From Plantago major (Eukaryota > Streptophyta > Magnoliopsida > Lamiales > Plantaginaceae): a DNA stretch of 64,000 bases. Both the position numbers and the translations under genes were made by a program. The stretch lies in NCBI GenBank assembly GCA_026545765.1, contig CM048840.1, positions 44,846,959 to 44,910,958 on the forward strand, read 5' to 3'. Under the pieces are notes generated by a model. It saw only the letters and a program-made list of their open reading frames with translations, made no database searches and was not told the origin of the DNA. Shown here piece by piece: positions 1 to 11,345 of the stretch. Each line of letters begins with the position of its first letter. Within the stretch, counting starts at the first letter, position 1.

Positions 1-1207
1 CGGAGAGCTGTTGCGGGCGAAGAGGCCCAAACCATCCCTACTCCAGACAAGGGTAAGGTGGTCGCAACTAAGGGCTCGAAGAAGCCTTCGAGATCCGTGC
101 GAGATCCTCCCGCAAGCGGATCGAGCGCTGTAGCTCCAAAAAAGCGCTCGTCCGAAGGTCCGAATCCTCCCGCCAAGAAGGGCAAGGGAAAGGTGGGCGA
201 GGCCCCGGAGCTGGAGCCGGATGTCAAGTGGCTCGGTTGGTTCTTTGCTTGAGCTAGAGCGAATTATGAGTTAATCGCCGCAACAAGAAGTGAGTTTAAG
301 CTTTCCGTTGGTTTCGCATCTTCGTGATTCGGAGGTGTCTAACGCTCGATATTCCGCTTTTGTTTTCACTTACACTCTGTTGAAGCATGCTCCTAGGTGG
401 CCGCTCGGAGGGCTACCCTGGAAGAAGATCTAGCCAAGGCTGAGGCTGCCCGGGCGATTGAAGCGTCCCGGTTGCACAGCACTTCGGAGCGCCTGAAGAA
501 GGCCATAGCTGCGAAACAAGAGGCCGAGTCGGAGACGGCCAAGATGAAAAGTGCCATTCTGTCTTTGGAGGCTGATTTAAAAGTGCACCAAGATAGTTTG
601 GACGATTTCGTGGCCTCTCGGACTTTCAAGGATAAGATGTTGATAGAGCCGGGAGTCCGGACAAGGGCCCAAGATTTCCTTGATTCGACTCCTACAAGTT
701 CTTGCTCGAGTCAAAGTATGATGAGGCCCACAAGATGGGTTTGATGCACTGTGGAGCAAAGGCCGAGGAAAGGTTGGGTACCGGACGATTGTAACTTGGA
801 GGCTGAGGGGGTATCCGCCTTTAAAAATGGAGATGGCTCGGACTTCGCTCCGGAGGGTGTTTTGGACGAAGATTTGCTTAAGTGCGAATTTGTGGAGCTG
901 GTTTATGCGAGTCGGGGTAAGAAGTACAACCATGGCGGTCCAGATCTCCCATCCTTCGTCCCTCGGGTGCTCATGTCCACTGTTGCCCGTTGGAGGACCA
1001 CTTGAGCACAACCGAGATTGGTGACTTTGCCCGGCCTGCCCAAGGCTTTGATCGCGACCTCGACTGATGGAGGAGTGTCCGCCTTCTGAAGAGGTTGAGG
1101 CTCGGAGAGAACGGAGGATAGCCCAACAGCAAGGTCAAGCGCCTCCGGAGAAGGATACGGGCGGCCCTTCTCGGTCTCAACCTAGTTCGTCCGAGCGGCG
1201 GAGGTAG
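1..1207 (+). pseudogene. Antisense extra ORF of the Tat retrotransposon (coiled-coil protein), degraded
   Basis: Coding pieces lie on the strand opposite to gag-pol: a basic, Lys/Ser/Pro-rich segment (58-222), an Ala/Glu/Lys-rich coiled coil (397-660), a conserved-looking segment (about 680-790) containing the string SKYDEAHKMGLMHCGAKAEE, an acidic tail (about 790-960) and a basic Arg/Gln C-terminus ending at TAG 1205-1207. Frame changes occur near 680 and 790. The 223-396 gap begins with GT and ends with TCCTAG, so it may be an intron; joining 222 to 397 keeps the frame. Tat elements are known to carry such antisense ORFs of unknown function. The N-terminus lies outside the window. Confidence 0.6.
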
Positions 1208-3583
1208 TGAAGACGGGGTATGCCCCGGATTTCTTGTAATAGGGTGCCTCCGGGCCAAAAAGAAATGTTTGTCGTTTTTGCCCATCATCTTTTGTTTGTA
1301 CAAATATACTTTTCTTTGATGAATGTTGTTGGTTCGGGCCCTTGATGGCTCGGAACTATTTTTGTGGCCAATATACTATTGTTGCTGTTTCCATCCTTGC
1401 ACGTTTAATTTCGTATTTGCATAGACTCGGATAGTGGACTCGGACCTTTGAGATCCATACCGCCAGGACATTAGTTTGCCTGATTCAAATTCGCCCGTGC
1501 AGGTCTTGGGGGACGATCAATCGTTGTACCCATCCGAATCGGAAGCTATAATAAAAATAAACTGGATCACGAACAGTCCGGAGCCGCGTCTTAGAGTGGT
1601 CAGGCTTTGAGAAAAACAATCTCCTTGTATCGTGATAAGCTACGACGATTCGGACGTTGACTCTGTGTGTCTTTCCGAGTCATGCAGACTTGTGAGATAG
1701 TGAAAAGATAATCAGCATCAAGTATCAAGTACAGGGTGTCTCTGTACGCATCACAGTTGCTTCGGATGTTGTTATGTTATCCCCGAGCTTGGTACATCCG
1801 AGTGAGTAGCATAGTCGGTATGCTCAACCGTGTGGATGGATTGTTGGGTTGGGCCAGTGGAAGATGAAGAGCTAGGCCCATGTGCGGCCCAAGCCCATCT
1901 CTGGTGAATATGGGGCACATGTCCGCTTCCAATTGGTCTTCTCTTCCTATATATACTCCGGCTTTGTACGGCTTTGGATTAAGACATCGCGCCCTTTTAT
2001 AGTAATCAAAGGTTCGGAGCTCGAGTCCGAGCGGCTGGTGAGCATGCTTATGCCATTACTCTTGCCCGTGATCTCGTCCCAAGGGTTTCTCCGATGCTTC
2101 GGAAGTCTACCCGGGTTGGTTCTTCGGTGAGAGTCATGGAAAGTAGTTTGCTCGGAAATCCAGCTTCGGATCCTCGAGAATATGCTACCAAGCAAGTGGG
2201 CACCAAAGTTTTTGCCAATCAATTCCTCTGATCGTCAGGCTAATCTTCTTTCTCCGGGGCTGTGATCTATAGTCGTGACTTTTAGCCCCGGAGAGGTAGA
2301 TTAGCTGGATGGTTCGGGGATCTTCAAATAGTTGGTTTTGAATCTCAATGCATCCGGGGCAATCCGCTCTGGTTATGTGCCCGGGGGGCGACAAGTCGGC
2401 AGAATTGGTTTGATAGAATCCCTTCCAGTATTTCGTGGTTCGGTTGTAAGAAACCGCCCGAAATGTTGGAAGGCGTTCTACCAATCCTGTTGTGTCTGGT
2501 TGCTCGTTTCTCGGATGGAGGGAGAAGTATCACCCTGAGTAAGTCTATTAGCCGATCCTTGAGGGTGTGTATCTGAGTGGTTTGGTTTTGTTTGTGACTG
2601 CATTTCCATGATTGAAGGCTCGAGGGAGCTGTTTGCAATTTTGGAATTGTGTCCCCAACAATGCTGAACTTGTTCGGAGTCGGATCATTGAGGACCTTCG
2701 GAAGTAACCTTTTTGGTGACACGTTTGTCTTGCACCTAAGGTCTTTCGTCCGAACAGCTTGGTTTTGTTGGTGGCTTTGTTCCAGAATTGAAGGCTCAAG
2801 GGAGTGCCTTACAATTCTGGAATGGAGTCCCTGACAATGCCGGTCTTGTTGGAACTCGGACCGACGGGAGCCTCCGGAGTGACTTGTGTTGATCCGATGA
2901 TCCGGGCTGATCGCTCTCCAAATATGCTGAATCTGGGGTGTGTTCATGGTATTTGGTATGATGTGATCCGGATGGTCAGTGTGCCTCGGAGCTTTCTGTC
3001 GTTCAGAAGTGATGAAATATCCTTTCTGGAATCAAAGAATGGCCTAGGTTACATAGTCCAGTTGCTGTTAAACCTTGGATCATCCGAAGGGGTTTTGAAA
3101 CTTCTGCCAGTAAGCAATCAAAGTTCGGATGGTATAGTTCCTTCTTCCTTCGGGGCGCCTACAGATGCAGCTGACAGTGTTCGGATGGGGTTTGGTTTGG
3201 TAGCTCAGGGTTAATTGGGAAGCTTCGTTGTAATAGTAGAAAAGAAATAGAGTAGGGGCTTGTTTTTGTAAGCTCGTTTTGGGCTCTTCGGACCCTGACT
3301 TTGTAACTTTGTACTGTTGTAATAAAAGCGTTTTTTCCTTTGTCAAGGTTTTGACACTGTTTGATTGTGCTGGTCCGATCCGGATCAATGTATGAAGTAG
3401 GTCTTGATCAAGCAGTTAAATATCTTCGAGGACATGATTATCCACAATGTTTATGAAATCACAGTTGTATTGATTTGACGGAAATCGTATTACAACTTGA
3501 GGGCTTCGAGGCCTTTTTCAAAAAACCAACACAAAAAACAGGTCGACGAGATAGAGGAAGGTGACAGTCGTTGCCATACTTCT
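1208..3583 (-). other. Non-coding spacer of the Tat element between integrase and antisense ORF
   Basis: No conserved coding region is visible on either strand. The + strand is G/T-rich with many TCGGA words, unlike the AT-rich host DNA. It holds a diverged tandem repeat (about 2400-2960). A + strand AATAAAA-like signal occurs near 3322. Such a spacer is usual for Tat elements. Confidence 0.6.
2400..2960. repeat. Diverged ~178-bp tandem repeat in Tat spacer
   Basis: The block TTGGTTTTGTTtGTG...CCATGATTGAAGGCTCGAGGGAG near 2582 recurs near 2760 as TTGGTTTTGTTGGTGG...AGAATTGAAGGCTCAAGGGAG. The spacing is about 178 bp. A weaker third copy may start near 2405. Tandem repeats at this place are typical of Tat/Ogre elements. 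Confidence 0.55.
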
Positions 3584-4986
3584 CTAAGTGTAAAACTTTT
3601 GGAGATTCTTGGCATTCCAAGTTCTCTTCAAGGCCCGGCCTTGTTCATCTTCTAGTTCGAAGCTTCCATTAACCCTTGCCCCAGTAACCTTGTATGGCCC
3701 TTCCCACTTGGGTTTAAGTTTCCCCACATGACTTAGTATATCAGCTCTTCTGAGGACTAAGTCTCCAACTTGTATGTCCTTGGGAAAGACACGCTTATTG
3801 TAGGCTCGAGCAGTCATGGCTTGCGTCAAGGATGTCACAATGCCTTATCGCTTGTCTTCAAGGAGCTCAAGGTCGTAGATCCTTGCGAGCTCATTACCAA
3901 CCTGGGTTGTATTCTTTGGATTCTCCGGTTGCTACCACCGTCTCAAGGGATGCCGCTCGGATCCATAGACCAAGGAGAAAGGTGTTTCTTGTGTAGCGAG
4001 CCGGTCGTTCGATGCGCCCAAAGGACCGTGTTAAGATCATCCGCCCAACTGTCTTGTGAAGTTCTCAACCTTTTCTCCAGAATCTTGACTATGGTCTTGT
4101 TGGTGGCTTCCACCTGACCATTGGCTTGGGGGTGGCCAACGGAAGTAAAGCGTTGTTCTATTTTGAAGGAGGAGCCACCTTCCTTGACCCGTAAAAATTG
4201 TGCTCCATTGTCCTAAACTAACACTCGGGAGTCCAAACCGCGTAATGAATGTCCAACTCGCTTGGTGATGGTTGACACCGCTTGACTTCACTTAGTGAAG
4301 TACTCTACTGCCACTATCAAGAACTTCTTCTGATGTGTTCCTCGTGGAAAGGGACCAACTATGTCTATGCCCCATTGATCAAATGGGCAAGCTATGATTG
4401 ACGGAATCATAGGGTTGGTCGGACGGTGTGGTATGTTGGCATAGTATTGGCAGTCTTCGCAGGTGCGGGCGGTGTTGGCAGCGTCCATATCGATGGTTGG
4501 CCAATAGTATCCTTGCCTTATGATCTTTTGTGCCAAAGTTCTTCCTCCAGAGTGACTTCCACAACTTCCGGCGTGGATTTCTTCCATCGCAGTTTTCGCC
4601 TCCTGAGGATCTAGGCACCTTAAGTGAGTTCCGCTGAACGATCTCTTGAAGAGGTCTTCTCCCAGAATAAAGTATCTGTTAGCTCGACATTGAATCCTCC
4701 TGGCCTCTCTAGGATTCAAAGGTAAAGTACCATCCTTGAGGTAACAGAATATATCGGTCATCCAGTTTCTTTCTGAGCTCAAGAGAAACATCTTTCCATT
4801 GGGGGTTGCTAGGGAAGATTCTGCACGGGTCATTAGGATGATGCTTCTTGTGTCCAAAGCTCCTAAGGCTGAGGCGTACTTGGAGAGAGCATCGGCTTTC
4901 TCATTCCTCTCTCTGTGGAATTGGTCGAGAGTAAATTCTTCAAAGTGCTCAACCTCTTTTTTGAGGAGCTCCAAGTATTTGATCAT
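3584..4986 (-). pseudogene. Integrase region of Tat element (H2C2 zinc finger, DDE core, C-terminal domain)
   Basis: The first ORF (4986-4288) starts inside the extra RNase H (ADALSKYA) and runs into the integrase zinc finger (H..C..HSGGRT...YYWPT...C..C). It ends in the core at WGIDIVGPFP, which carries the first catalytic Asp. The frame is then broken; the core's GHPQANGQVEATNKT segment with the catalytic Glu is readable in another frame near 4090-4150. The C-terminal domain (3838-3584) keeps VGDLVLRR and KLKPKWEGPYKV. Integrase would insert the cDNA; this copy cannot make it in one frame. Confidence 0.85.
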
Positions 4987-6212
4987 GTTAGGTCCTTTGT
5001 GATAAAGGACCCGGAGAACTGGGATTGTACGAGCTGCGAGTCCGTGTAGGCTTTGATCCTTTTCACTTGAAGGGCTTTTGCCATTCTTAGGCCTGTGATG
5101 AGTGCTTCATACTCGGCCTCGTTGTTTGTCACCTTAAAGTTGAGGGTGATGGCGTACTCGAGCTTGGCTCCTTCAGGACTTTCAAGAAAAACTCCTATTC
5201 CTCCCAACCGTCCGGTTGATGACCCATCCACTTGTAATGTCCAACATTCTCTGTTTCCTTCCTTTCCTCCGAAAGTGGGAGTGGGTGCTTTCTCAACCTT
5301 CTGCTTCTTGTCGGAAGATGCATTTGTCGAGATATTGGGTTCTTCGTCCAAAAGAAACATGTGCCTCACTCTCAGTGAATCATCCATAGGTTGGTGATAT
5401 TGAGTTATAGGCTGGATGCTACCTCTATGTGTCTTTTCAGCTTCTTTCTTTCCACTTGATTCCTTGATCTGGGCTATCACCACATGATTATCCTTTTCCT
5501 GGGAGTTTTCGTTCTCTTTTTCTGCTTTCTCTGGATAGTCTACCAGGAAGTCGGCCAGGACTTGTGCTTTCTTGGCAGATGGGGCTTGGTAGCCAATATC
5601 ATATTCACTTAGCTCAATAGCCCATTTGGATAGGCGTCCTGACTGATCCGGTTTCTCCAAGACATGTTTGAGTGGCTCATTTGTAAGGACCACAATCCGA
5701 TGCGACTTGAAGTAAGGCTTCAGTCGCCGCGCGGTGTAAACCAGTGCGAAGGAGAGCTTCTCAACCTTGACATATCTGACTTCGAATCCTAGAAGCGCTT
5801 TGCTCAAATAGTAAATTGGTAAATGCTCGTTGTCTTGTAACCGTACCAGTACAGAACTCATTGCTTCATCGGTGGTAGCCAAATAGAGATAAAGAGTTTC
5901 ATCCTCCATGGGTTTAGACAGAATGGGCGGCGAGAGGAGATACTTTTTCAAGTTTTCCAGGGCCTCTTCGCACTCCTTTGTCCACTCGAACTTGTTTCCT
6001 TTCCGTAAGGTTTTGAAGAAGGGAAGGTTCTTCTCGGCGGACCTTGAGATAAACCGGCTCAACGCCATCACCTTTCCTAGAAGCTTCTGAACTTCATTGA
6101 TGGTCTTGGGCTGTGGCAGATCTATGATTGCCTTTATCTTCTCTGGGTTAGCACTGATGCCTCTTTCTGTGACCATGTAGCCAAGGAATTTTCCCTTTAC
6201 CCCGAAGTGCAC
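4860..6212 (-). pseudogene. RT thumb, RNase H and additional plant-type RNase H of Tat element
   Basis: The ORF from 6212 begins with [17 protein letters not shown], the RT connection, followed by a first RNase H (about 5950-5550, degenerate catalytic sites; ends [10 protein letters not shown]). After a charged linker comes a second RNase [16 protein letters not shown] (Asp), NNEAEYEAL (Glu), YTDSQL (Asp) and NEKADALSKYA (Asp), about 5260-4870. All four acidic residues of the second domain are present, though a frame break lies near 4985. Dual RNase H is diagnostic of the Tat lineage, where the added domain is thought to replace the weakened first one. Confidence 0.88.
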
Positions 6213-6221
6213 TTTTGTGGT

Positions 6222-6797
6222 TCACTTCATTCCATACTTCCGGAGAATGGAAAAGCAATTGTTGAGGTGTTCGATGTGCTCCTCTTCAGTCTTGCTTTTC
6301 ACGAGCATGTCATCCACATAGACTTCCATGGTTTTTCCCAATTCTTCCTTGAACATCTTATTTACCAGCCGTTGGTAAGTAGCTCCTGCATTCTTGAGGC
6401 CAAAGGGCATGACCTTGAAGTAATAGACTCCTCCGACCGCAAAGAATGCCGTTTTCTTGATGTCTTCTTGAGCCATCCTAATTTGGTAGAAGCCTTGGTA
6501 AGCATCCATGAAGCTTAGAAGTGCACATCCTGCAGTGGAATCAACCAGCTGGTCTATGCGTGGCAATGGATAGGGATCTTTTGGACAAAACTTGTTGAGT
6601 CTGGTGAAGTCATTGCACATTCTCCACTTTCCTGGAGCTTTTTCGACGAGGACTACGTTGCAGACCCAATCAGAGTATCTGACTTCTTCGATATGACCTG
6701 CTTTTATCAATTTGTCAACCTCCCCTGCTATGATAGCATCCTCAACTGGCCCAAAATCTTTCCTCTTTTGACGGATGTGCTTGACCGTAGGATCCAT
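6222..6797 (-). pseudogene. Reverse transcriptase fingers/palm of Tat element
   Basis: About 190 codons match Ty3/gypsy RT: KWRMCNDFTRLNKFCPKDPYPLP, DAYQGFYQIRM, MPFGLKNAGATYQRLV and the catalytic MEVYVDDMLVKS. A stop after LRKYGMK separates it from the next ORF at 6212, with a few residues lost between them. The upstream junction with the protease ORF is frame-shifted near 6760. The RT would copy element RNA to cDNA in virus-like particles. The catalytic DD pair is intact although the polyprotein is broken. Confidence 0.9.
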
Positions 6798-7630
6798 GTT
6801 CGCATTTGAACTGTGATCCTTGGGTCTATCCCCTTGAGGTCATCTGTGCTCCAAGCAAAGATGTCGCGATTGTCCCGAAGGCAGGTGATGAGCTTTCGCT
6901 CTATTTCCGCGCTTATCTCTGTTCCAATCCGAGTTGTTCTCTCGGGATTTCCTTCGACCAGTTGGACCTCTTTTAAGGCTTCATGGGATTCTATCCTAGC
7001 TGTCTTGGGGAACTTTTCTCTGAGCGACCCAATACCGATTTCTTCTTTTGGTGGTGTCAGAGTATTGGAAGAATGGTTAAGAGGGCCCTTGGTGACCGAA
7101 AGGACAGGTTCTGTGGCTCCTCTGGTTGACATGATGTAACACTCCCAGGCTTCTCTGATGTTGCCCATTTCTTCCCCTACGCCATTCGGGGTTGGAAACT
7201 TTACCCTATTGTGTAGGGGTGAGGCAATTGCTCTGAACTGGTTAAGTCCCGGGCGGCCCAAGATCACATTATAGTCGAAGGTGCTGTCAACTACCACGAA
7301 GAGAATAGTCCTGGTCACCCTTGTCGGAAAGGTGCCCATAGAGACTTGCAGTGGTATGCTTCCAATGGGGCGCACTACAGACCCTCCAAAACCTACCAGT
7401 GAGGTGTGTACTCGTCCATATTGTATTTGCCCCAGGTGCATTTGTTCGACAGCCCTTTTGGATATGACATTGGAGGAGCTTCCTGTGTCAATTAGTACCT
7501 TGTTGACTTTGTAAGTGGCAATCACTAGAGAAACAACCAAAGGGACATCAGGGTCCTTGAGATCTCCTCCGCCAGACGTTGGTGGGGGGATCTCACTATC
7601 GTCAAAGGTGATTGCATTTGTGCCTTTCAA
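6728..7630 (-). pseudogene. Aspartic protease region of Tat element
   Basis: The retropepsin motif VLIDTGSSSNVIS is clear, followed by FDYNVILGRPGLNQFRAI and the linker DIFAWSTDDLKGIDP that precedes RT in this lineage. The last about 30 codons (after ITVQ) are out of frame relative to RT. The second Tat family in this window (29437-30126) has the same arrangement. It would process the Gag-Pol polyprotein. Confidence 0.85.
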
Positions 7631-9590
7631 AGCTGGTGGGCCGTAAGCCCCGCGTTGTTTCTAAGTGTTGCGCGTCCTTTCTCTTGCATTCGCTATCTCC
7701 CCTGTTGGTCCTCCCGAATGGCGTTGATAACTCCACCGTAGGGAGATTCTCCATTTCGCCTTCGCGGTAACCTTGATATCTTTGGGCCTGCCGATGTGGG
7801 ATCTCGGCGGGAGGTGGTGGTAAAGAGCCTGTCGGAGGTTCAGAACCACGCTCCTCTCTTCTTTGCTCATTCCTTCGATGCCTGGAGGGCTCATCTTCAA
7901 CTGGTGGTTCTTTCAACTTCCCACTTCTCACTAGCCTTTCAATTTCTGTGTTCAACTGGATGCAATCCTCAGTTGGGTGACCTTTCTGTTTGTGGAACCT
8001 ACAGTAGTCTTTAGAGAATTTACTCTTCTTGTCGCTTCGACCGGTTTAGGCTATCAGATATCCAAGTCCTTCTCAACAATAAAAGCCAAGATGTCGGATC
8101 TTGGTCTGTTGAGGCGAGTATACTCGGCAAACCTTCTGGGTGGAGTTCTTTCTCTGTGAAGTTCTTTTCTGTCTCTGAGATCTCTTTTTTGCTCAAACTT
8201 TCCTTGACGAGAAGGGAGTTCCTGTCGTACTTGTTCTTTTCCCTTCTTGATCCCTGCTCTTATCGGGACATTTCTTCGGTAATCTTCTCCATACAAGACT
8301 CCTTCGCAGATCTCTTCCAAGTACTTTTCAGTGGTGATTTCTTCGTTGAAAAGCTTCCTTCTAAGCTCATCATTATAAGTGTTGGCATAGAGGTGTCGGA
8401 CTCGCTCTTTGATACTATGAGGCTCTCACCGTCAGACTTCAAATAAGCGGTCGAGGAAGGTTCTGAGGTCCTCATGCTCTCTCTGGATTATGCCAGCCAG
8501 GTGCTCAACTGATCTCTTCCTTCTTTTCGCCTTCTCAAAACTTTTCAGGAAAAGGGAGGCGACGTCCGCATATGATTTGATGGATCCATTAGGTAATGAG
8601 GTCCACCAATCCATTGCTTCTCCAAAGAGTGTGGTGGAAAAGTTGAGAGCTTTCATGTTGTCGTTGAGTCCATTGCTTTCCATCTTACTCTCGTACCTAG
8701 TGAGATGCCCTACGGGGCAAGTATCTCCATAGTAATGCTCAAGGTTTGGGATAACACATGGGCGCTTTTCTTTCTCCGATCTCATCGCATGAGGTTGGGA
8801 GTTTTAACTACCACCTTCTCATGTGCTTTGACCATCTCGCTCAAGGTGGCAATTTGTGTTTCCAAGGCCTTCGTTGGAGGTAGATCCGCCACCGTCTTTC
8901 ACCAGATCTGGGGTTGATGGCTACATCCGGAGGAGATCACCGATCGGAACAATCGGGTACTTTACGCCATTTGATCTCTAGGCACTTGTTGTTGAGCTCA
9001 CGACCGGCTTCCACTTCGTCTACTCAGCACTTCCGGACTTCTCCCTCGTTGTTCATGAGAAGCAGCTGCTCTCCTATTGAGAAGATGTCTCAGATCTTCT
9101 GGTTGAGCTTGTTCTCCCAGCCTTTGTTGGATCGGACGGTGCTCGTTTCTGGATTGAGCGGGTTCAGCTTGTCTTGGGATTGCCAAAGGCGGAGTGGGTT
9201 GAGGAGGCTGGAGGTTGTTTGATCCAAAACACCCTTGAATAGTGGTGAGTAAGAGGCCAAATTGATTTTCATTCAATCCAAACTCGCTGGGACGGATGAT
9301 CTGTCCATTTGGGAGGGTAAAGTTTCTACCTGGGGGAGGACCATGTGTTCCTGACGGAGGAACCTGTCCTTCGTCCCCAAGTGTTTGGACCTCATCGGTG
9401 GATTAGTGGCTCTCTCCTCGTCGGAAGAAAGATCTGGCGTTATGGCCATCACTTGATCGTCTACCACTTCTCTTGTCAAGACTCTTGTTACTCCTCCTCT
9501 CGGGGAGGTCTCCCCCTTTGTCTAGGAGTCATGTACAACCAGTGTGGCGCTGGTTCTTGCGGACCTTCTTGTTCTTGCCATTGCTGAAGA
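7631..9590 (-). pseudogene. Gag region of Tat element, broken into several frames
   Basis: Pieces read in order: an N-terminal part with NQFGLLLTTIQGCFGSNN (about 9280-9200), a capsid-like Retrotrans_gag core with LEHYYGDTCPVGHLTRYESK and FSTTLFGEAMDWWTSLP (8785-8432), a basic stretch PPRRFAEYTRLNRPRSDIL (8320-8054) and a zinc-knuckle-like CRFHKQKGHPTEDC near 8010-7960. It is collinear with the single-frame Gag of the second copy at 27886-29424, which confirms the order. Frame breaks lie near 9276, 8880, 8430-8320 and 8050. Gag would form the particle and bind RNA. Confidence 0.82.
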
Positions 9591-9611
9591 GAACGGGACT
9601 TTTTGTAAAGG

Positions 9612-9632
9612 TTCCCACAGACGGCGCCAAAA
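9612..9632 (-). other. Primer binding site of Tat element (family 1)
   Basis: On the - strand the LTR end ...CCCCAACA is followed directly by TTTTGGCGCCGTCTGTGGGA. The TGGCGCC core is complementary to a tRNA 3' end carrying GGCGCCA. Which tRNA it is cannot be settled here. The second family has TTTTAGCGCCGTCTATGGGA at the same place (27872-27891). Confidence 0.75.
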
Positions 9633-9794
9633 TGTTGGGGGTCTAACTCCACAATCACTTAGATTTATTTGACTCTTCCAAATGGTGCCAAGGTAAGAGG
9701 CTCCTTGCTAGGCGAGGATCGAAGCGTAAGAACCAGCTGCCAATTACTCCGGTAAGGACCTGCACACTTGAGTGGGGGGGGGGGGGGATTAGTG

Positions 9795-9820
9795 CCCGGT
9801 TTGCTAAGTGTCAAACCGGG
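9795..9820 (-). other. Conserved stem-loop in LTR (family 1)
   Basis: CCCGGTTTG and CAAACCGGG form a perfect 9-bp stem around an 8-base loop. On the - strand it follows TCGAGTAAAGTCTC and precedes a 14-base C run. The same arrangement occurs in family 2 LTRs with a changed but still paired stem. Confidence 0.65.
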
Positions 9821-9940
9821 ATGAGACTTTACTCGAGAGTGACTGAGGATCGACTATGTATAGTGCTCGTGATGTGACTAGCGAGAAGACTTGTTCGAAG
9901 TGACTTACTTGAAGTAGTGTCTTGCTTATTGGGATAAGTG

Positions 9941-9952
9941 CCTTATTTATAG
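9941..9952 (-). promoter_or_regulatory. TATA box of Tat family 1 LTR
   Basis: The - strand reads CTATAAATAAGG, a consensus plant TATA box inside the LTR. It lies about 120 bases upstream of the U5-type hairpin, in the same order as in family 2 (TATAAATA followed by the hairpin). Confidence 0.55.
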
Positions 9953-10598
9953 GCTACCATTGAGATGGAAGGCCTTGCTAGGATTGCGCCATGTGTACGG
10001 CTAGGATTGAACCACCAATGCTAAGATGAGGCCCATAGCCCAATAATGAAGCTTTAGCCCATGCCATTTTGGGCTTTAGGGGTAATTTGGTCATTATTGG
10101 GAGAGTTCTTGGGGATGTGACAGAGTCTGCCGAGATCTCAGGTTCGGAGGGGTCGGTCCGGATGTCTGATCCGGACAGTACCTGGTTGTCAGCTGAGGAA
10201 GTTCTCCTGCCTGTCCAACTCTTCCGATTCGGAACTCCTGGGTTCGGACATCTCACTCTTTGGTGCCCACTTGCTCGGTAGCCTATGAGATGGTCATGCT
10301 GGATCCGAGTTAACATCCGTATCGGAGTCTTTGGGTCGGAGAGGGTGCTGACTTAGCACTATGCTCCTTTCCCAGGGAGGCTCGGACCACGGTGGGTCGG
10401 ACCTATGGTTCCGGGTCGGGCCTTGCAGGTCCTAATCCTTTGTCCCTTTCTTTTAGGGTGGGTCGGACCATAGATGGTCTGCCCGGATCGGACCATTGGC
10501 TCGGACCTAAGTTCCTCAGATCCATTGGATGACTTGGGATGCCTTAGGATTCGCTCCTAGGTCCTTTATGACGGATTGGACATATTTCTGTATCAACA

Positions 10599-10941
10599 CT
10601 TATATTTATTATTAATTAAATAAATTATTTATATATTAAAATAAAAAATTAAATTGTTAAATGAGATCTATTGGTTGTGTAAATTCTAAATTTGAAAAAT
10701 AAGTCATGGAACATTTTATTCTTGACAATGCAATGCACCTTATAACTTCCACTATTTATATTTTTAGTATGTTCACTACATATATAGTTTTTATAAAATC
10801 CCATATAACTTTATTTGCAAAACTTCAAAAAAATATTTTGAACATGTATTTGGATTCATCGCGACGAAACGAATCCATAGACACCAATTATAAGATATAA
10901 ATTGAAAAAAAAAAGTGTTGAATATTTGAAATTATAGGAGA
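10599..10941. other. AT-rich intergenic DNA
   Basis: Very AT-rich, with no coding signal, no clear repeat ends and no RNA gene seen. Confidence 0.5.
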
Positions 10942-11250
10942 CACTATAAGAAATTGCATATGTTGTGACAATGTAATTGTGACAAATCAGAGAATTGTCA
11001 CAATAGTGACAAAATTTAACCTTTGTCACGGTAAAGTACATATACTGTGACAATACATATGTTCGTCACAACAAAATGAATTTCTGTGACTAAATTATGT
11101 TTTCTCACAAAAAGTGATTTATTGTGAGGTGTATCTTCATCACAAGAAAGGGATTAATAATATTTGTTCGAGTGAGGGGGTTGTGAGGAGTTTATTTTTT
11201 ACAATAAAGACATAGCGGATTGTGAGGAGCAGATGTTCCTCACAATAAAG
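10942..11250 (+). repeat. CACTA A terminus and subterminal repeat array
   Basis: GTGACAA/TTGTCAC words occur in both orientations every 20-40 bases, e.g. TTGTGACAATGTAATTGTGA, TTGTCACAATAGTGACAAAA. Such arrays are the binding sites of the TNPA-type protein in characterised En/Spm elements; binding here is inferred. Confidence 0.7.
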
Positions 11251-11295
11251 AGCTGTGGAATTGTGGTGAATTAATTTCGGAAAAATGTTCTCAAA

Positions 11296-11345
11296 AAGAT
11301 TCGAACCTCCAACCTCATGAACAAATTTGACAAGCTTAACCACTC
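11296..11345 (-). repeat. tRNA-derived-looking segment near CACTA A 5' end
   Basis: GATTCGAACCTCCAACCTC followed by AAGCTTAACCACTCCAAC resembles the 3' half and D-arm of a tRNA read on the - strand (B box GGTTCGAATC). It cannot fold as a full tRNA and lacks clear acceptor pairing. A comparable segment lies at 24343-24423 in CACTA B. Confidence 0.4.

Larger units (their letters stand above)
1..10598 (-). mobile_element. Ty3/gypsy LTR retrotransposon, Tat lineage (family 1), 3' end beyond window
   Basis: The order read on the - strand is LTR (10598-9633), PBS, gag, protease, reverse transcriptase, RNase H, a second RNase H, integrase (ending 3584), a long non-coding spacer, and an ORF on the opposite strand (1-1207). 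An extra RNase H plus an extra antisense ORF downstream of integrase is the known layout of the Tat lineage (Retand/Ogre relatives). The reading frame is broken in several places, so this copy is dead. The 3' LTR is not seen and should lie left of base 1. Right flank after the LTR is CTTAT, the expected 5-bp target duplication. Confidence 0.85.
9633..10598 (-). repeat. 5' LTR of Tat element (family 1), ~966 bp
   Basis: The + strand copy begins TGTTGGGG and ends ATCAACA, giving the TG...CA termini. It adjoins the PBS on one side and AT-rich DNA on the other. On the - strand it starts TGTTGATACAG...TGTCCAATCCGT, similar to the start of the second family (TGTTGTTACGG...TGTCCAATCCGT). It contains a TATA box, a hairpin and a G/C homopolymer listed separately. 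Confidence 0.8.

Noticed and set aside
2345..2947. 200-codon - strand ORF in the Tat spacer
   Set aside because: It covers a tandem-repeat region and resembles no Gag, Pol or other known protein; probably chance.
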